Of a stretch of 64,000 nucleotides of DNA, positions 9,260-19,672 are shown piece by piece. This stretch comes from Dolichospermum circinale AWQC310F (GTDB lineage Bacteria > Cyanobacteriota > Cyanobacteriia > Cyanobacteriales > Nostocaceae). The notes under the pieces are model-generated. The model did no database searches and was not told where the DNA came from. It worked only from the letters and a program-made list of their open reading frames with translations. The stretch spans positions 17,400-81,399 of the forward strand of contig NZ_KE384717.1 of NCBI RefSeq assembly GCF_000426925.1, written 5' to 3'. The translations under genes and the position numbers were made by a program. Numbering within the stretch: position 1 is the first letter of the stretch; each line of letters begins with the position of its first letter.

Positions 9260-9607
9260 ATGACAGGAAAAGGACAGGGATTTGGCTTTGGCTTGGGCAA
9301 AATGAAAGAATTAGCCGAAGCTTTTAAAAAAGCGCAGGAAGTTCAAGCGGGTGCAAAACGTCTTCAAGAAGAATTAGAGGAAATGGAGATTCTCGGAGAA
9401 TCTGGTGGTGGACTGGTTAGGGTGATTGTCAGTGGTAACCAAGAACCCAAACGAGTGGAAATTGCTCAATCTGCTTTAGAAGAAGGTGCAGAAGTGCTTT
9501 CTGATTTAGTCGCTGCGGCCATGAAAGATGCTTATAAAAAGTCTACCGAAACCATGCGGGAACGGATGGAAGATCTAACCAGTGGATTGGAGTTACCTGG
9601 ATTGTAG
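9260..9607 (+). CDS. YbaB/EbfC family nucleoid-associated protein
   Basis: A 115-residue protein of the YbaB/EbfC family, small dimeric DNA-binding proteins. The Gly-rich start [20 protein letters not shown], the coiled-coil helix [20 protein letters not shown] and the [18 protein letters not shown] strand are family hallmarks. The length fits. In many bacteria it sits near recR/dnaX; here it follows murB and precedes a phosphatase gene. It probably coats or bends the nucleoid; a specific regulatory role cannot be read. Confidence 0.9.
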   Translation: MTGKGQGFGFGLGKMKELAEAFKKAQEVQAGAKRLQEELEEMEILGESGGGLVRVIVSGNQEPKRVEIAQSALEEGAEVLSDLVAAAMKDAYKKSTETMRERMEDLTSGLELPGL

Positions 9608-9610
9608 TCA

Positions 9611-9640
9611 ATAGCTAGTTGTCAGTGGTCAGTGGTATAA
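9611..9640. repeat. short CAGTGGT heptamer remnant
   Basis: A few heptamers (AGTTGTCAGTGGTCAGTGGT) lie between ybaB and the phosphatase gene, the same family as the long array at 4518. Confidence 0.7.
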
Positions 9641-9674
9641 AGTAACTGGCAACTGACGCAAAAAATCAAAATAC

Positions 9675-10148
9675 ATGACTTATAAGTTACTGTTTGTATG
9701 CCTTGGTAATATTTGTCGCTCACCGTCGGCTGAAAATATTATGAATCATCTGATTTCGCAAAGGGGTTTAACTAAAACAATTCTTTGCGATTCTGCGGGT
9801 ACTGCTGGTTATCATATTGGTAACGCACCGGATAGACGCATGAGCGTCGCAGCAGAGAATAAGTTAGGATTTAAACTCCAAGGCCGAGCGCGTCAATTTC
9901 AAAGCTCGGATTTTCAAGAGTTTGATTTGATTTTGGCTATGGACCGTAGTAATTATGATGATATCCTAGCTCTTGATCCCTCTGGGCAATATCATTCTCA
10001 AGTTAAGCTGATGTGTGATTTTTGCTCTCAATATACCCTCAAGGAAGTTCCAGACCCCTATTATGGAGGAGTTGAGGGTTTTAATTTTGTGATTGATTTA
10101 CTGATGGATGCCTGTGAAGGTTTGCTAAAGTATATTACTGAGAAGTAA
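9675..10148 (+). CDS. low-molecular-weight protein-tyrosine phosphatase
   Basis: A 157-residue enzyme of the LMW-PTP family. The phosphate loop VCLGNICRS carries nucleophile C9 and R15 (C-x5-R), and the general acid D127 is in VPDPYYGG near the C-terminus. Such enzymes dephosphorylate tyrosine-phosphorylated proteins; in bacteria they often counter BY-kinases in polysaccharide export, but no kinase or export gene is near. It stands alone downstream of ybaB. A short inverted-repeat element follows its stop immediately. Confidence 0.9.
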   Translation: MTYKLLFVCLGNICRSPSAENIMNHLISQRGLTKTILCDSAGTAGYHIGNAPDRRMSVAAENKLGFKLQGRARQFQSSDFQEFDLILAMDRSNYDDILALDPSGQYHSQVKLMCDFCSQYTLKEVPDPYYGGVEGFNFVIDLLMDACEGLLKYITEK

Positions 10149-10153
10149 TCCAA

Positions 10154-10302
10154 AGTAAGTAGGTTGGCGTGAAAAATTGTCGTTATAGTGAGGGAACAGG
10201 GAACAGGGAACAGGGAACGGGGAACAGGAAACAGAGGAGAGGTTTTGGGCAACTTTACTTTTCGTTACTTATGTCGGTTTTTTTCCGTTCACCTACTTAC
10301 TT
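10154..10302. repeat. MITE-like element, copy A (149 bp)
   Basis: The ends are imperfect inverted repeats beginning AAGTAAGTAGGT and closing with ACCTACTTACTT. Inside are GGGAACA heptamers (10192-10230) and the stretch GGTTTTGGGCAACTTTACTT. A second, shorter copy is at 60863-60988 with the same internal order. It has no coding capacity, so it is a non-autonomous repeat. Confidence 0.75.
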
Positions 10303-10307
10303 CAAAG

Positions 10308-10535
10308 TTTAAAATTTTGTAAAATATTTTCTTTTTTTTGTCGGGGTGCTTGACTTTCCCCCGTGGGCGTGATATTGTGATAATGGGAGTGCGTCCCTAA
10401 ATAAAAATTTTGCTTACACTCGATTATATTTATATGACTATAATACCACGCCGAAAGCAACCCGAACCCTAAAAATAAAAAATTTTTTTCAAAAAAACTT
10501 ATTAAAAATGGTGTTTAGATAAATAAAACTTATGA
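10308..10535. repeat. promoter-bearing ~200-bp repeat, copy 1
   Basis: This copy lies just upstream of the type IIL gene. It shares with copies 2 and 3 a T/A-rich start, a TTGACT-N17-TATTGT core, the block GGGAGTGCGTCCCT, TATATTTATATGACTATAAT, ACCACGCCGAAAGC and a closing AATTTTTTTCAAAAAAACTT. It is the most diverged of the three. Confidence 0.8.
10350..10378 (+). promoter_or_regulatory. putative promoter of the type IIL gene, with dyad in the spacer
   Basis: TTGACT (10350-10355) and TATTGT (10373-10378) are exactly 17 bases apart, a standard sigma-70-like layout. The spacer holds CCCCCGTGGG (10358-10367), an imperfect dyad at the same place where copies 2 and 3 have the perfect dyad GCCGCGCGGC. 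A repressor or C-protein site is an inference. The gene starts about 250 bases downstream. Confidence 0.5.
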
Positions 10536-10630
10536 GTTGTGTAAAAGTTCAGTTTTTTGGTACATATTGTAAATTCTGAGTCGGAAAATATTTGAAAATA
10601 AATGATTAATATTCAGAGTTCTAGTTTGCC

Positions 10631-13600
10631 ATGAAAAGTGAAGATTGTCAACGGGTAGAAATATTTCTGCAAAAGTGGAAAGGTTCTCAGGGGAACGAGA
10701 GAGCAAATTATCAGGGTTTCTTTTTAGAACTTTGTGATGCTTTGGGGGTAGAGCGTCCATCACCTAAAGGCAGTATAGCAGGCGATCGCTATTGTTTTGA
10801 TAAAGATATCAAAATTTTTAACAAAGATGGAGTTACCACAAACTTTGCAGACTTCTATAAAGAAGGACATTTTTTAATTGAAGCCAAACAAGGGGGAAAC
10901 GCAAATAAACGGGGTACAGCCAAACGCGGGACAAAAACCTACGATATAGCCATGGAAAAGGCCTTTTATCAAGCACAAAGCTATACACCTTTTCTACCAA
11001 GTAAACCTCCCTTTTTAATTACCTGTGATATTGGTTCACATTTTGAACTTTGGATGAGTTTTAGTGGTAATTATGGTGGTTATGGAGCGCGGGAAAAAAT
11101 TGATCTTGATCAGCTTTTAAACGAGAAAATATTTAATCGCTTTGTTGCTATATTTAATGATCCGCAAAGTTTAAACCCGGAAAAATATCGAGCGCGGGTA
11201 ACAAGAGAAGTTGCGGATACCTTAGCTAAATTAGCGCGGTGGTTAGAAAAACAAGGATACGAACCCAAAGAAGTCGCTAATTTTCTCATGCGCTGCATTT
11301 TTACCATGTTTGCAGAAGATGTGAAATTATTGCCAGGAGAAGTTTTTACTAAAGCCTTAAAAGAACGTTGGTTGGTTGAACCCAAGACATTTAAAACCCA
11401 GATTGAAAGACTGTGGAAAGTGATGAATACTGGGGGAGAATTTAACTTTGATGAAATTCCCCAATTTAACGGCAGCTTTTTTGCTCATGCAACAGCTTTT
11501 GATTTACCCAAAGAACAGTTAGAAGTGCTGTATGAAGCTGCAAACAAAGATTGGACTGAGGTAGAACCGGCGATTTTTGGCACATTATTAGAAAGAGCTT
11601 TAGATAGTAAAGAACGTAAAAGTTTAGGAGCGCATTACACACCCCGATCCTATGTTGAGCGGTTAGTGCGTCCCGTAGTTATAGAACCTTTGCGGTCAGA
11701 ATGGTTATTAGTTGAATCGGAAGTTAATCGCTTTTTAACCCTGAAAGAAACACAGCAAAAACCGACAAAGACACAAATAGAAAAAGCTGAAAATGAGATT
11801 CGGGCATTTTTAGAGAAGTTACAACAAATTCGTATTCTTGACCCGGCTTGTGGTTCGGGTAACTTTTTGTATGTGACTTTAGACTTGCTGAAAACATTGG
11901 AACAGGAAGTACAAATGCGCTTGCTGGATGTTTTGGGGAAGGTGACAACGAATTTATTAGAGGAATTTGATCCGCGTTTAGCAGGAAGAAAACAGGTAAA
12001 TCCGTCGCAATTTTTAGGGATTGAAATTAATCCTAGAGCGGCCGCTATTGCAGAGTTAGTAATTTGGATTGGTTATTTACAATGGCATTTTAAACGCTAT
12101 GGAAGTACACCACCACCAGAACCGATTTTACAGGATTTTCATAATATTGAATTTCGGGATGCGGTGTTAGATTATGATGGTAAGGAATTAGATATTGATC
12201 CTAAAACGGGTCAGGTAAAAACTCGTTGGGGTGGAAAAATGATCAAGCATCCTGTGACGGGTGAAGATGTTCCAGATGCGAGTGATCAAGTTCCTATTTA
12301 TCGTTATCTTCATCCTCGTTCTGCTATATGGCCAAATGCAGATTATATTGTTTCTAATCCTCCTTTTATTGGAAAATCACGACGAAGGGCTGCACTTGGA
12401 GATGAATATTTAGAATCTCTATTTCAGGCTTATCCATCTATGCCAGATGGTGCAGATTTTGTTATGTATTGGTGGTTTTGTGCAATAAATTTGATCAAAC
12501 AGAATAATAAATTAAATCGCTTTGGGTTTATTACAACTAACAGTATTACTCAATTACTTAATAGACAGGTTATCTCTGAAAGCATTAAAGATAATTCTGA
12601 ATATGAGATTTTATGGGCTATTCCTGATCATCCTTGGGTAGATACTGAGGGAGGTGCGGCTGTAAGAATAGCAATGACTGTTGTTGGTAAAAGAGACAGA
12701 CAAAAACTAACTATTGTTCGTGTTGTTAATGAAAATTGGCAAGGTGATGATGGAGCAAATGTAACTTTAGAATATCAAAGTGTTAGTTGTATACATCCAA
12801 ATCTTCGTGGGGGTATAAGACTTGATGAAGCAGTATTTCTAAAAGCTAATAGTTCTATTTGTTCAGTTGGACTTGTTCTTTTTGGTAAAGGATTTCTTGT
12901 TGATAAAGACAAACTTAAACAAATAGAATCTGAAGTATGTCATCCGTTTTTATCTGGAAGAGATTTGATAAACGGTGTATTGACAGATTGGGTTATAGAT
13001 TTTTATCCTCTTACTGAATCAGATGCTAGAAAAAAAGCACCTTTAGCTTTTCAACATTTACTTGAATACGTGAAACCACAACGTGATCAAATTCGAGATT
13101 CTGGAAGTCGGACAAAGTGGTGGCGTTTTGGTAGAGATAAACCAGGACTACGTTTAGCAATTAATAATTTAACTCGCTATATTGTTACGTTAGAAGTGAG
13201 TAAATATCGAAACTTCTTTTTTGTTTCATCTGATATTCGCCCAGATCATAAATTGATAGTAATAGCTCTTGAAGATGCTTACTATCTTGCAGTTCTTTCA
13301 AGCTGTATTCATGTTAATTGGGCGTTAGCTCGTGGCGCACAACTTGGACCAACACCTGTTTATGTAAAATCTATTTGTTTTGATCCTTTCCCTTTTCCAA
13401 ATCCTACACCAGAACAAAAACAGAAAATCCGGGAATTAGGAGAAAGATTAGACTCCCACCGTAAAAGAGTACAAACACAACATTCCGAAATCACAATTAC
13501 GGGAATGTATAACCTCTTAGAAAAACTCCGCAAAGGTGAAACATTTACCGAAGCAGATAAAACATATAATAATAAAGCCTTAGTTTCTACCCTCAAACAA

Positions 13601-14080
13601 ATTCATGATGAATTAGATAACGCCGTTTTTGATGCTTATGAATGGCAAGATTTAAAAGATCATCAAAAAACAAAAGCAGAAATAGAAGAAATAATTTTAT
13701 CAAGATTAGTTGCGCTCAATGCTGAACGTGCAGAAGAAGAACGTAACGGAATAATTCGCTGGTTGCGTCCAGAATATCAAGCACCAAATGAAGTTACCCA
13801 ACAACTACTAACGGAAGTTATGGAAACAGAAGAAACTGTGATTATTCCCACGGAACAAAAAACTTTTCCCAAACAACCAAAAGACCAACTTGCAACTATC
13901 CGCGATTTACTTCGCACCAATACCAACGAGTGGACTGTGGAACAAATTGCTGCTCAATTTAAAAATGGTGGAAAATATAAAAATACTATTACCGAAAATC
14001 TGGAGAGATTAGAATGGTTTGGGATTTTAATGTGTCGAGAAATAGGAGAAAGTAAACATTGGCAATATGTGGAAATATAG
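10631..14080 (+). CDS. MmeI-like type IIL/IIG single-chain restriction-modification enzyme
   Basis: A 1149-residue fused enzyme. The N-terminal nuclease has D74-x9-E84-x-K86 (in [13 protein letters not shown]), the exact spacing of the D-x9-E-x-K motif of MmeI. A long helical connector follows, then an N6-adenine methyltransferase with motif [11 protein letters not shown] near residue 402 and motif IV NPPF near 575. The region from about 760 to 960 should be the target-recognition domain, and the end ([12 protein letters not shown]... [13 protein letters not shown]) resembles a winged helix. Such enzymes methylate one strand of an asymmetric site and cut at a distance. It needs no partner and none is present. 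It is flanked by three copies of a non-coding repeat. The recognised site cannot be predicted from sight. Confidence 0.85.
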   Translation: MKSEDCQRVEIFLQKWKGSQGNERANYQGFFLELCDALGVERPSPKGSIAGDRYCFDKDIKIFNKDGVTTNFADFYKEGHFLIEAKQGGNANKRGTAKRGTKTYDIAMEKAFYQAQSYTPFLPSKPPFLITCDIGSHFELWMSFSGNYGGYGAREKIDLDQLLNEKIFNRFVAIFNDPQSLNPEKYRARVTREVADTLAKLARWLEKQGYEPKEVANFLMRCIFTMFAEDVKLLPGEVFTKALKERWLVEPKTFKTQIERLWKVMNTGGEFNFDEIPQFNGSFFAHATAFDLPKEQLEVLYEAANKDWTEVEPAIFGTLLERALDSKERKSLGAHYTPRSYVERLVRPVVIEPLRSEWLLVESEVNRFLTLKETQQKPTKTQIEKAENEIRAFLEKLQQIRILDPACGSGNFLYVTLDLLKTLEQEVQMRLLDVLGKVTTNLLEEFDPRLAGRKQVNPSQFLGIEINPRAAAIAELVIWIGYLQWHFKRYGSTPPPEPILQDFHNIEFRDAVLDYDGKELDIDPKTGQVKTRWGGKMIKHPVTGEDVPDASDQVPIYRYLHPRSAIWPNADYIVSNPPFIGKSRRRAALGDEYLESLFQAYPSMPDGADFVMYWWFCAINLIKQNNKLNRFGFITTNSITQLLNRQVISESIKDNSEYEILWAIPDHPWVDTEGGAAVRIAMTVVGKRDRQKLTIVRVVNENWQGDDGANVTLEYQSVSCIHPNLRGGIRLDEAVFLKANSSICSVGLVLFGKGFLVDKDKLKQIESEVCHPFLSGRDLINGVLTDWVIDFYPLTESDARKKAPLAFQHLLEYVKPQRDQIRDSGSRTKWWRFGRDKPGLRLAINNLTRYIVTLEVSKYRNFFFVSSDIRPDHKLIVIALEDAYYLAVLSSCIHVNWALARGAQLGPTPVYVKSICFDPFPFPNPTPEQKQKIRELGERLDSHRKRVQTQHSEITITGMYNLLEKLRKGETFTEADKTYNNKALVSTLKQIHDELDNAVFDAYEWQDLKDHQKTKAEIEEIILSRLVALNAERAEEERNGIIRWLRPEYQAPNEVTQQLLTEVMETEETVIIPTEQKTFPKQPKDQLATIRDLLRTNTNEWTVEQIAAQFKNGGKYKNTITENLERLEWFGILMCREIGESKHWQYVEI

Positions 14081-14083
14081 TAA

Positions 14084-14152
14084 AATGTCTGATAGCGAAG
14101 CGTGGCCTTAGCTATATCAGGATTGACAGGATTTCAGGATTGACAAGATGTT
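14084..14152. repeat. dispersed repeat (GATAGCGAAGCGTGGC + CAGGATT units)
   Basis: Begins TGTCTGATAGCGAAGCGTGG and continues with three CAGGATT-type units. The same order occurs inverted at 30615-30688. It directly follows the type IIL stop codon. Confidence 0.7.
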
Positions 14153-14466
14153 TATTTGTGTTATAATTTTGTTATCCGAAACTTGATGGTAAGTGGTTCG
14201 AGTTTCCCAAAAATTTGAAAAAATTAAAAAATTCTAAAAATTTAAAAAAAAATTTCTTTTTTTTGGTCTTAACCGATTGACTTGCGCCGCGCGGCATGAT
14301 ATCCTGATAATGGGAATGCGTCCCTCGATAAAAATTTTGCTCACACTCCATTATATTTATATGACTATAATACCACGCCGAAAGCGACCCGAAACCCTAA
14401 AAATAAAAAATTTTTTTCAAAAAAACTTATTTAAAATTGTAAATCAATAAGTTTAACTTATATATA
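14136..14466. repeat. promoter-bearing repeat, copy 2 (tandem with copy 3)
   Basis: Extends from AGGATTGACAAGATG through AACTTGATGGTAAGTGGTTC, an A/T block, and the core TTGACT (14277-14282), N17, TATCCT (14300-14305) with the perfect dyad GCCGCGCGGC (14286-14295) in the spacer, to AATCAATAAGTTTAACTTAT. It is longer at its left end than copy 1 and nearly identical to copy 3. Nothing is transcribed from it that I can recognise. Confidence 0.85.
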
Positions 14467-14522
14467 TCCCATATATTAATGGTTACAGAGGTTGGGGAGC
14501 TAATATTTTATTTGTCTAAATC

Positions 14523-14838
14523 GGGATTGACAGGATGCTTATTTGTGTTATAATTCTGTTATCTGAAACTTGATGGTGAGTGGTTCGAGTTTCCCAAAAA
14601 TTTAAAAATTTTAAAAAATTTAAAAAAAAATTTCTTTTTTTTGGTCTTGACCGATTGACTTGTGCCGCGCGGCATGATATCCTGATAATGGGAATGCGTC
14701 CCTCGATAAAAATTTTGCTCACACTCCATTATATTTATATGACTATAATACCACACCGAAAGCGACCCGAACCCTAAAAATAAAAAATTTTTTTCAAAAA
14801 AACTTATTTAAAATTGTAAATCAATAAGTTTAACTTAT
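14523..14838. repeat. promoter-bearing repeat, copy 3 (tandem with copy 2)
   Basis: Repeats copy 2 in direct orientation after about 56 bases of unrelated DNA. The core is TTGACT (14655-14660), N17, TATCCT (14678-14683) with GCCGCGCGGC in the spacer. Several base differences from copy 2 lie outside the core (for example CTTAACC/CTTGACC, TTGCGCC/TTGTGCC). Confidence 0.85.
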
Positions 14839-15089
14839 GAATTAGTCATAACATGAATATAAATTACCATTACAGCGGATTAAGATAAGGGTGAGGTACA
14901 CTTTTGGCGGGCAAGATGCCCGCACCACAAGAGTTTTATTATTAATATCTGTACTTCATAATATCGGAAACTGCTATACAACACCATTTTATTATTAACT
15001 GATCACAAGAAAAAGAAAAAATGTAAACGTGGTAAATTACCCAAATACATGAATAATTAATCACATATTGAAAATGAAGAGGTAAAGAA
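14839..15089. other. remainder of the intergenic region before hpnA
   Basis: Holds one dispersed hairpin (14907-14923) and otherwise no recognisable feature. The hpnA promoter must lie here or in the repeat before it; the bases GAGGTAAAG just before the ATG at 15090 serve as ribosome site. Confidence 0.5.
14907..14923. repeat. GCGGGCA-aga-TGCCCGC hairpin repeat
   Basis: A perfect 7-bp stem with a 3-base loop, followed by ACCACAAG. This short palindrome is a common scattered repeat in cyanobacterial intergenic DNA. There is no T run, so it is not a standard terminator. Confidence 0.65.
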
Positions 15090-16076
15090 ATGCGGGCTTT
15101 TGTGACTGGTGGTACAGGGTTTATTGGTTCTCATGTGGTGCGATCGCTGTTACAATCAAAATACCAAGTTACAGCTTTAGTCCGTCCTCATAGTCACCTG
15201 GACAATTTACAGGGTTTGGCTGTAGATATTGTTAAAGGTGATGTAAACGACGTGAATATTTGGGAACAGATGCAGGGGTGTAATTACTTATTTCATGTTG
15301 CTGCCCATTATTCCCTGTGGCAAAAAGACCGGGATTTGCTATATTTGAATAATGTACAAGGAACGCGCAATATTTTAGCAGCAGCGCAAAAAGCGGGAAT
15401 TGAACGTACAGTTTATACTAGTTCCGTTGCGGCTATTGGTGTGGGAAAAGCTGGGGAAATTGTGAATGAAACCCATCAAAGTCCGGTAGAAAAATTGGTG
15501 GGAGATTACAAAAAATCGAAGTTTTTAGCCGAACAAATAGCAATATCAGCAGCTAATCAAGGTCAGAATATTGTGATAGTAAATCCTAGTAGTCCCATTG
15601 GTCCATTAGATATTAAACCTACACCGACGGGGGATATTATTCTACGGTTTCTGCGGCGACAAATGCCAGCTTATGTAGACACAGGGTTAAATTTTATTGA
15701 TGTGCGGGATGTAGCCAAGGGACATTTACTAGCATTAGAAAGAGGGAAAAAAGGCGATCGCTATATACTAGGTCATGAGAATCTGAGCTTCAAACAACTT
15801 CTAGAACAACTGACCCAAATCACCGATTTACCTGCACCGCAAACATCTATACCAGTTTGGATACCGCTAACAGTCAGTTGGGTAGAAGAAAAAATCCTCG
15901 CACCTCTAGGGAAAACCCCAACAGTTCCCATAGATGGTGTTCGCATGGCACAGCAACCAATGTATTATGATCCTTCTAAGGCTATCCGCGAATTAGGTTT
16001 ACCTCAGTCCCCCCTGAGTGTAGCGCTCAAGGATGCTGTAGATTGGTTCGTGTCTAGTGGTTATGTGAATAGGTGA
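15090..16076 (+). CDS. hpnA: hopanoid-associated sugar epimerase
   Basis: A 328-residue extended short-chain dehydrogenase. It has the NAD-binding GGTGFIGSHV at 7-16, the YTSSVAAIG strand with the catalytic serine region and Y140-x3-K144 in DYKKSK. It matches HpnA, found in hopanoid clusters and thought to act on a sugar attached to the hopanoid side chain; the exact reaction is unsettled. hpnH follows 90 bases downstream on the same strand, which supports the assignment. No squalene-hopene cyclase is in the window. Confidence 0.85.
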   Translation: MRAFVTGGTGFIGSHVVRSLLQSKYQVTALVRPHSHLDNLQGLAVDIVKGDVNDVNIWEQMQGCNYLFHVAAHYSLWQKDRDLLYLNNVQGTRNILAAAQKAGIERTVYTSSVAAIGVGKAGEIVNETHQSPVEKLVGDYKKSKFLAEQIAISAANQGQNIVIVNPSSPIGPLDIKPTPTGDIILRFLRRQMPAYVDTGLNFIDVRDVAKGHLLALERGKKGDRYILGHENLSFKQLLEQLTQITDLPAPQTSIPVWIPLTVSWVEEKILAPLGKTPTVPIDGVRMAQQPMYYDPSKAIRELGLPQSPLSVALKDAVDWFVSSGYVNR

Positions 16077-16092
16077 CAGGTGATAGGTGACA

Positions 16093-16143
16093 GAAATTAA
16101 CTACCAATTACCAATTACCAATCACCAATTACCAATTACCAAA
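16093..16143. repeat. ACCAATT heptamer array between hpnA and hpnH
   Basis: About six units of ACCAATT, with one ACCAATC variant. A short GGTGACA/GGTGATA repeat precedes it at 16072-16092. Again the period is 7. Confidence 0.85.
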
Positions 16144-16165
16144 CAAATTGAGGAGTGTTAGTTTC

Positions 16166-17182
16166 ATGGCGATTAATCTACAACAAGCAATAGATATAGG
16201 TAAGTATTTAGTTACACAACGCTTATTAGGGCGGAAACGGTTTCCCCTGGTATTAATGTTAGAACCGCTGTTCCGGTGTAATTTAGCCTGTACAGGTTGC
16301 GGTAAAATCCAGCATCCAGTGGAGATACTCAAGCAAAATCTCACCCCAGAACAGTGTTTTGCAGCGGTGGAAGAATGTGGCGCACCAGTTGTTTCCATTC
16401 CCGGAGGAGAACCATTATTACATCCCCAAATCAGGGAAATTGTTGAAGGTTTAATTAAACGCAAGAAATATATTTACTTGTGTACAAATGGTTTATTACT
16501 AGAAAAGAGTCTCGATAAATTTCAACCTTCTCCCTATCTCACCTTTAGTGTACATTTAGATGGAATGCGAGAATGGCATGATAAATGTGTAGACAGGAAA
16601 GGGGTTTTTGATACTGCTATCCAAGCAATTCGCGCCGCTAAAGCGAAGGGTTTTCGCGTTGCTACCAACACGACCATTTTTGAAGGTTGTAATGTTGAAG
16701 AAATGCAGGAGTTTTTCGATTTTCTGGAAACATTGGGAACTGACGGGATGATGATTTCTCCTGGTTATAGTTATGAATGGGCTCCAGATCAAGATCATTT
16801 TCTACAAAGAGAACAAACCCGCGCTTTATTCCGGGAAATTCTCATACCCTACACCTCTGGAAAGAAAAACTGGAACTTCAATCATAATCCTTTATTCTTA
16901 GATTTTCTCATTGGTGAAAAAGACTATGAATGCACTCCTTGGGGTAGTCCTAGTTACAGTGTTTTAGGTTGGCAAAAACCCTGTTATTTGTTGAATGAAG
17001 GTTATTATCAAACATTCCAAGAATTGTTAGATAAAACTGATTGGAGTCAGTATGGCCGCGCTAGTGGTAATCCCAAATGCGCTGATTGTATGGTACATTG
17101 TGGTTATGAACCCACAGCAGCAATGGACGCAATGCAGCCGAAAAATATTGCCCGTTCTCTAACTACTGTATTTGGGAAGTAA
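16166..17182 (+). CDS. hpnH: adenosyl-hopene transferase (radical SAM)
   Basis: A 338-residue radical-SAM protein that joins the 5'-deoxyadenosyl group to hopene (diploptene), the first step in making extended C35 hopanoids. The cluster-binding motif is C38-N-L-A-C42-T-G-C45, followed by [13 protein letters not shown]; a cysteine-rich end ([15 protein letters not shown]) is present as in HpnH. I chose the ATG at 16166 because GAGGAG lies 10 bases before it; a TTG 18 bases upstream overlaps that ribosome site and is unlikely. It probably shares a transcript with hpnA. Confidence 0.92.
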   Translation: MAINLQQAIDIGKYLVTQRLLGRKRFPLVLMLEPLFRCNLACTGCGKIQHPVEILKQNLTPEQCFAAVEECGAPVVSIPGGEPLLHPQIREIVEGLIKRKKYIYLCTNGLLLEKSLDKFQPSPYLTFSVHLDGMREWHDKCVDRKGVFDTAIQAIRAAKAKGFRVATNTTIFEGCNVEEMQEFFDFLETLGTDGMMISPGYSYEWAPDQDHFLQREQTRALFREILIPYTSGKKNWNFNHNPLFLDFLIGEKDYECTPWGSPSYSVLGWQKPCYLLNEGYYQTFQELLDKTDWSQYGRASGNPKCADCMVHCGYEPTAAMDAMQPKNIARSLTTVFGK

Positions 17183-17695
17183 CATTCTGAATCAGGATGT
17201 ACAAGATTTCAGGATGTACAGGATTAAATAATAGTTAAGTATAGTTAAGTGATATTTAATCTTGTTAATCTTCTCATCTAGACAATCCTGATTCTGATTA
17301 CTTTGTGAATAAATAAGATGCAATTTTTATCTATCTCCGTGTCCCCTGTGTCCTCTGTGGTTCGTTTATCGAAGGAGATATAAAAATATGACCTCACAAC
17401 TTTAATGAAACTGATTTTTATGCCCAGACATTGGAAGTTTTGACACTCTGCGGTCTAAAGACACGCAGATTCTTTAAGACTTGCTTCAAAGGAATAGTCA
17501 ATTATCCCCCTACACGCTCAAAACAACTACCAGTACGACAGGTATTGCAATTGCGCTGCCTTTCGGCGATTTTCTTGTGAAATGAGGGAAATCTGAGGGA
17601 AAAACTACTTTTATCATGCAATTTCCCTTGCTGCCAGTTTTTTAGCTGCAACACTAGCGCGAAAGTCAAAAGTTTGATATGATGATTTTATCAGC
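17183..17695. other. hpnH-tRNA-Lys intergenic region with dispersed repeats
   Basis: 513 bases without a supportable gene. It contains a CAGGATGTACA-type repeat at 17185-17226 (same family as 14110 and 30360) and the scattered motif CCTCTGTGGTTCG near 17352-17366 (seen inverted near 56043). The remaining bases up to the tRNA have no feature I recognise. Confidence 0.6.
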
Positions 17696-17767
<72 letters not shown>

Positions 17768-17851
17768 TTCATCAGATCTACATCATTGCTAAATTAGAGA
17801 TATTGAACGAAACATAATTTATACGTTCACTCAGTCAAGCCAAATCTAGCA

Positions 17852-18658
17852 CTAACCAAATCTACCACTAATATAGGCTTTTGTATCTTCTTGTTGTGGA
17901 TGATTGAAAATTAATTCCGTAGCTTCATATTCCACTAAATAACCTGTGCGACCACCTTTTTCAGAAGTTTTGACATTAAAAAACGCTGTTTGATCAGAAA
18001 CCCGTGCTGCTTGCTGCATATTGTGGGTAACAATAACAATAGTATATTGTTCCTTGAGTTCGTGAATCAGTTCTTCAACCCGTGCAGTAGAAATAGGGTC
18101 AAGAGCAGAACATGGTTCATCCATCAGTATAACTTCTGGTTGCACTGCGATCGCTCTAGCAATACATAAACGTTGTTGTTGTCCACCAGACAAGGATAAA
18201 CCACTTTGTCGCAATTTATCCTTAACTTCGTCCCATAAAGCCGCTTGTCGTAAACTCCGTTCCACCAATTCATTCATATCACCCCTGTAGCCATTAATTC
18301 TCGCACCAAAGGCAATATTTTCGTAAATTGACTTAGGAAATGGATTTGGTCTTTGAAACACCATACCAATGCGTCTCCGCACCTCTACAGGGTCTATATT
18401 GGGTGCATAGAGATTTTGATCATAGAAATAAATCTTACCTTCGGCTCGAAATGATTCAATTAAATCATTTAGACGATTATAACATCGCAATAATGTACTT
18501 TTACCACATCCAGAAGGTCCAATAAAAGCCGTTACCTGATTTTTAGGAATATCTAGCCAAACATTTTGTACAGCCAAGAAGTTGCCATAATAAATATTCA
18601 GGTTTTCTGTGCTTAAAACCGATTTTGTCCCGTTCATAGTGCTGATTTTTGTGATCAT
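17852..18658 (-). CDS. pstB: phosphate ABC transporter ATP-binding protein
   Basis: A 268-residue ABC ATPase energising high-affinity phosphate import. Walker [10 protein letters not shown] is at 47-55, the ABC signature LSGGQQQR at 156-163 and Walker B VILMDEP at 176-182; NRLNDLI and the [17 protein letters not shown]-loop segment are specific to PstB. It is the last gene of pstS-pstC-pstA-pstB, 33 bases after pstA. An internal ATG at residue 8 is a possible alternative start. PstB can be fed by other PstS variants; only one is present here. Confidence 0.95.
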   Translation of the reverse strand: MITKISTMNGTKSVLSTENLNIYYGNFLAVQNVWLDIPKNQVTAFIGPSGCGKSTLLRCYNRLNDLIESFRAEGKIYFYDQNLYAPNIDPVEVRRRIGMVFQRPNPFPKSIYENIAFGARINGYRGDMNELVERSLRQAALWDEVKDKLRQSGLSLSGGQQQRLCIARAIAVQPEVILMDEPCSALDPISTARVEELIHELKEQYTIVIVTHNMQQAARVSDQTAFFNVKTSEKGGRTGYLVEYEATELIFNHPQQEDTKAYISGRFG

Positions 18659-18691
18659 AAATACTTGATTAGGAAGTTTTTCGAGATGAGT

Positions 18692-19573
18692 TTAAATCTT
18701 TTTTCTAGTCACCCAACGGGCAATAATACTAGTAGTTAACACCATTAATAGTAGTATTAAAGAAGCTGCCCAAGCTAAAGACTGCCAACTTTGGTAAGGA
18801 GAAGTAGCAAAATTATACACTAGAACTGCCAGAGAAGCAGTAGGTTTGAGAATGCTATCTGGCCAAAAAGAAGAGAAAAGAGCCGTGAATATCAATGGTG
18901 CTGTTTCTCCAGCAGCGCGAGCTATAGCTAAGGTAGAACCAGTGACAATGGCAGGTAAAGCAGCAGGTAATACTACTTGTGTCACAGTTTGGAAATTAGT
19001 TGCACCTAGTCCGACGGACGCTTGACGTAAATCTTGGGGTACTAACTGCAAAGCCTCATCAGTAGTTCTGACAATAATAGGTAGCATCAAAATTGCTAAG
19101 GCAAATCCACCTCCCAAGGCTGAGTAAGAGCCTAAATTCAGCTTAACTAAGGACAAAACCACAATTCCATAGGCAAATACCCCGGCAATAATCGAGGGAA
19201 CACCACTGAGAACATTAGTAGCAAAACGTATCCACCTAGCAACTTTTTGAGAACTAAACTCAGTTAAATAAATTGCTGCCAATACACCTAAGGGAATACT
19301 AATTATAGCCCCAATACCTACCATCAAAAGTGTTCCCAAAATGGCATTACCAAATCCGCCATTTTTAGCAAATGGAGCCGGTGGTAGTTCAGTGAAAACA
19401 TTTAAATTTAAACTACTGAAACCTCTAATTATCACATAATAAAGCACTGCTAATAAAGGAATAAGCGCCAGTATTCCACAGATAAAAGCTAATACAGTCA
19501 TCACTGTATTAAATAATGTCCGAGAAGACAAAGGGGAACGAGTCAGGCTTCTTTGCGGAAAAGAAGAAGTCAT
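18692..19573 (-). CDS. pstA: phosphate ABC transporter permease PstA
   Basis: A 293-residue inner-membrane permease with about six hydrophobic segments and the BPD-transport loop QVPQDLRQASVGLGATNFQT that contacts PstB. It pairs with PstC to form the phosphate channel. It starts 99 bases after pstC and is followed closely by pstB, so it belongs to the Pho-regulated operon. The N-terminal 30 residues are polar and variable, as is usual. Confidence 0.94.
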   Translation of the reverse strand: MTSSFPQRSLTRSPLSSRTLFNTVMTVLAFICGILALIPLLAVLYYVIIRGFSSLNLNVFTELPPAPFAKNGGFGNAILGTLLMVGIGAIISIPLGVLAAIYLTEFSSQKVARWIRFATNVLSGVPSIIAGVFAYGIVVLSLVKLNLGSYSALGGGFALAILMLPIIVRTTDEALQLVPQDLRQASVGLGATNFQTVTQVVLPAALPAIVTGSTLAIARAAGETAPLIFTALFSSFWPDSILKPTASLAVLVYNFATSPYQSWQSLAWAASLILLLMVLTTSIIARWVTRKKI

Positions 19574-19672
19574 AATCTAACCTATTACTGTATTGTACAA
19601 GACAGATTCCAGATATATCACCAACTTCTTCAAGAAGTCGGGGATCTGAATATTGAATATTGAGTATTAAAT

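Noticed and set aside
14516-14777. Short frames on both strands within copies of the promoter-bearing repeat
   Set aside because: Lys/Phe-rich translation of A/T blocks; not preserved between copies 2 and 3.
17183-17695. Integrated element next to the tRNA-Lys gene
   Set aside because: No integrase and no duplicate of the tRNA 3' end were seen.
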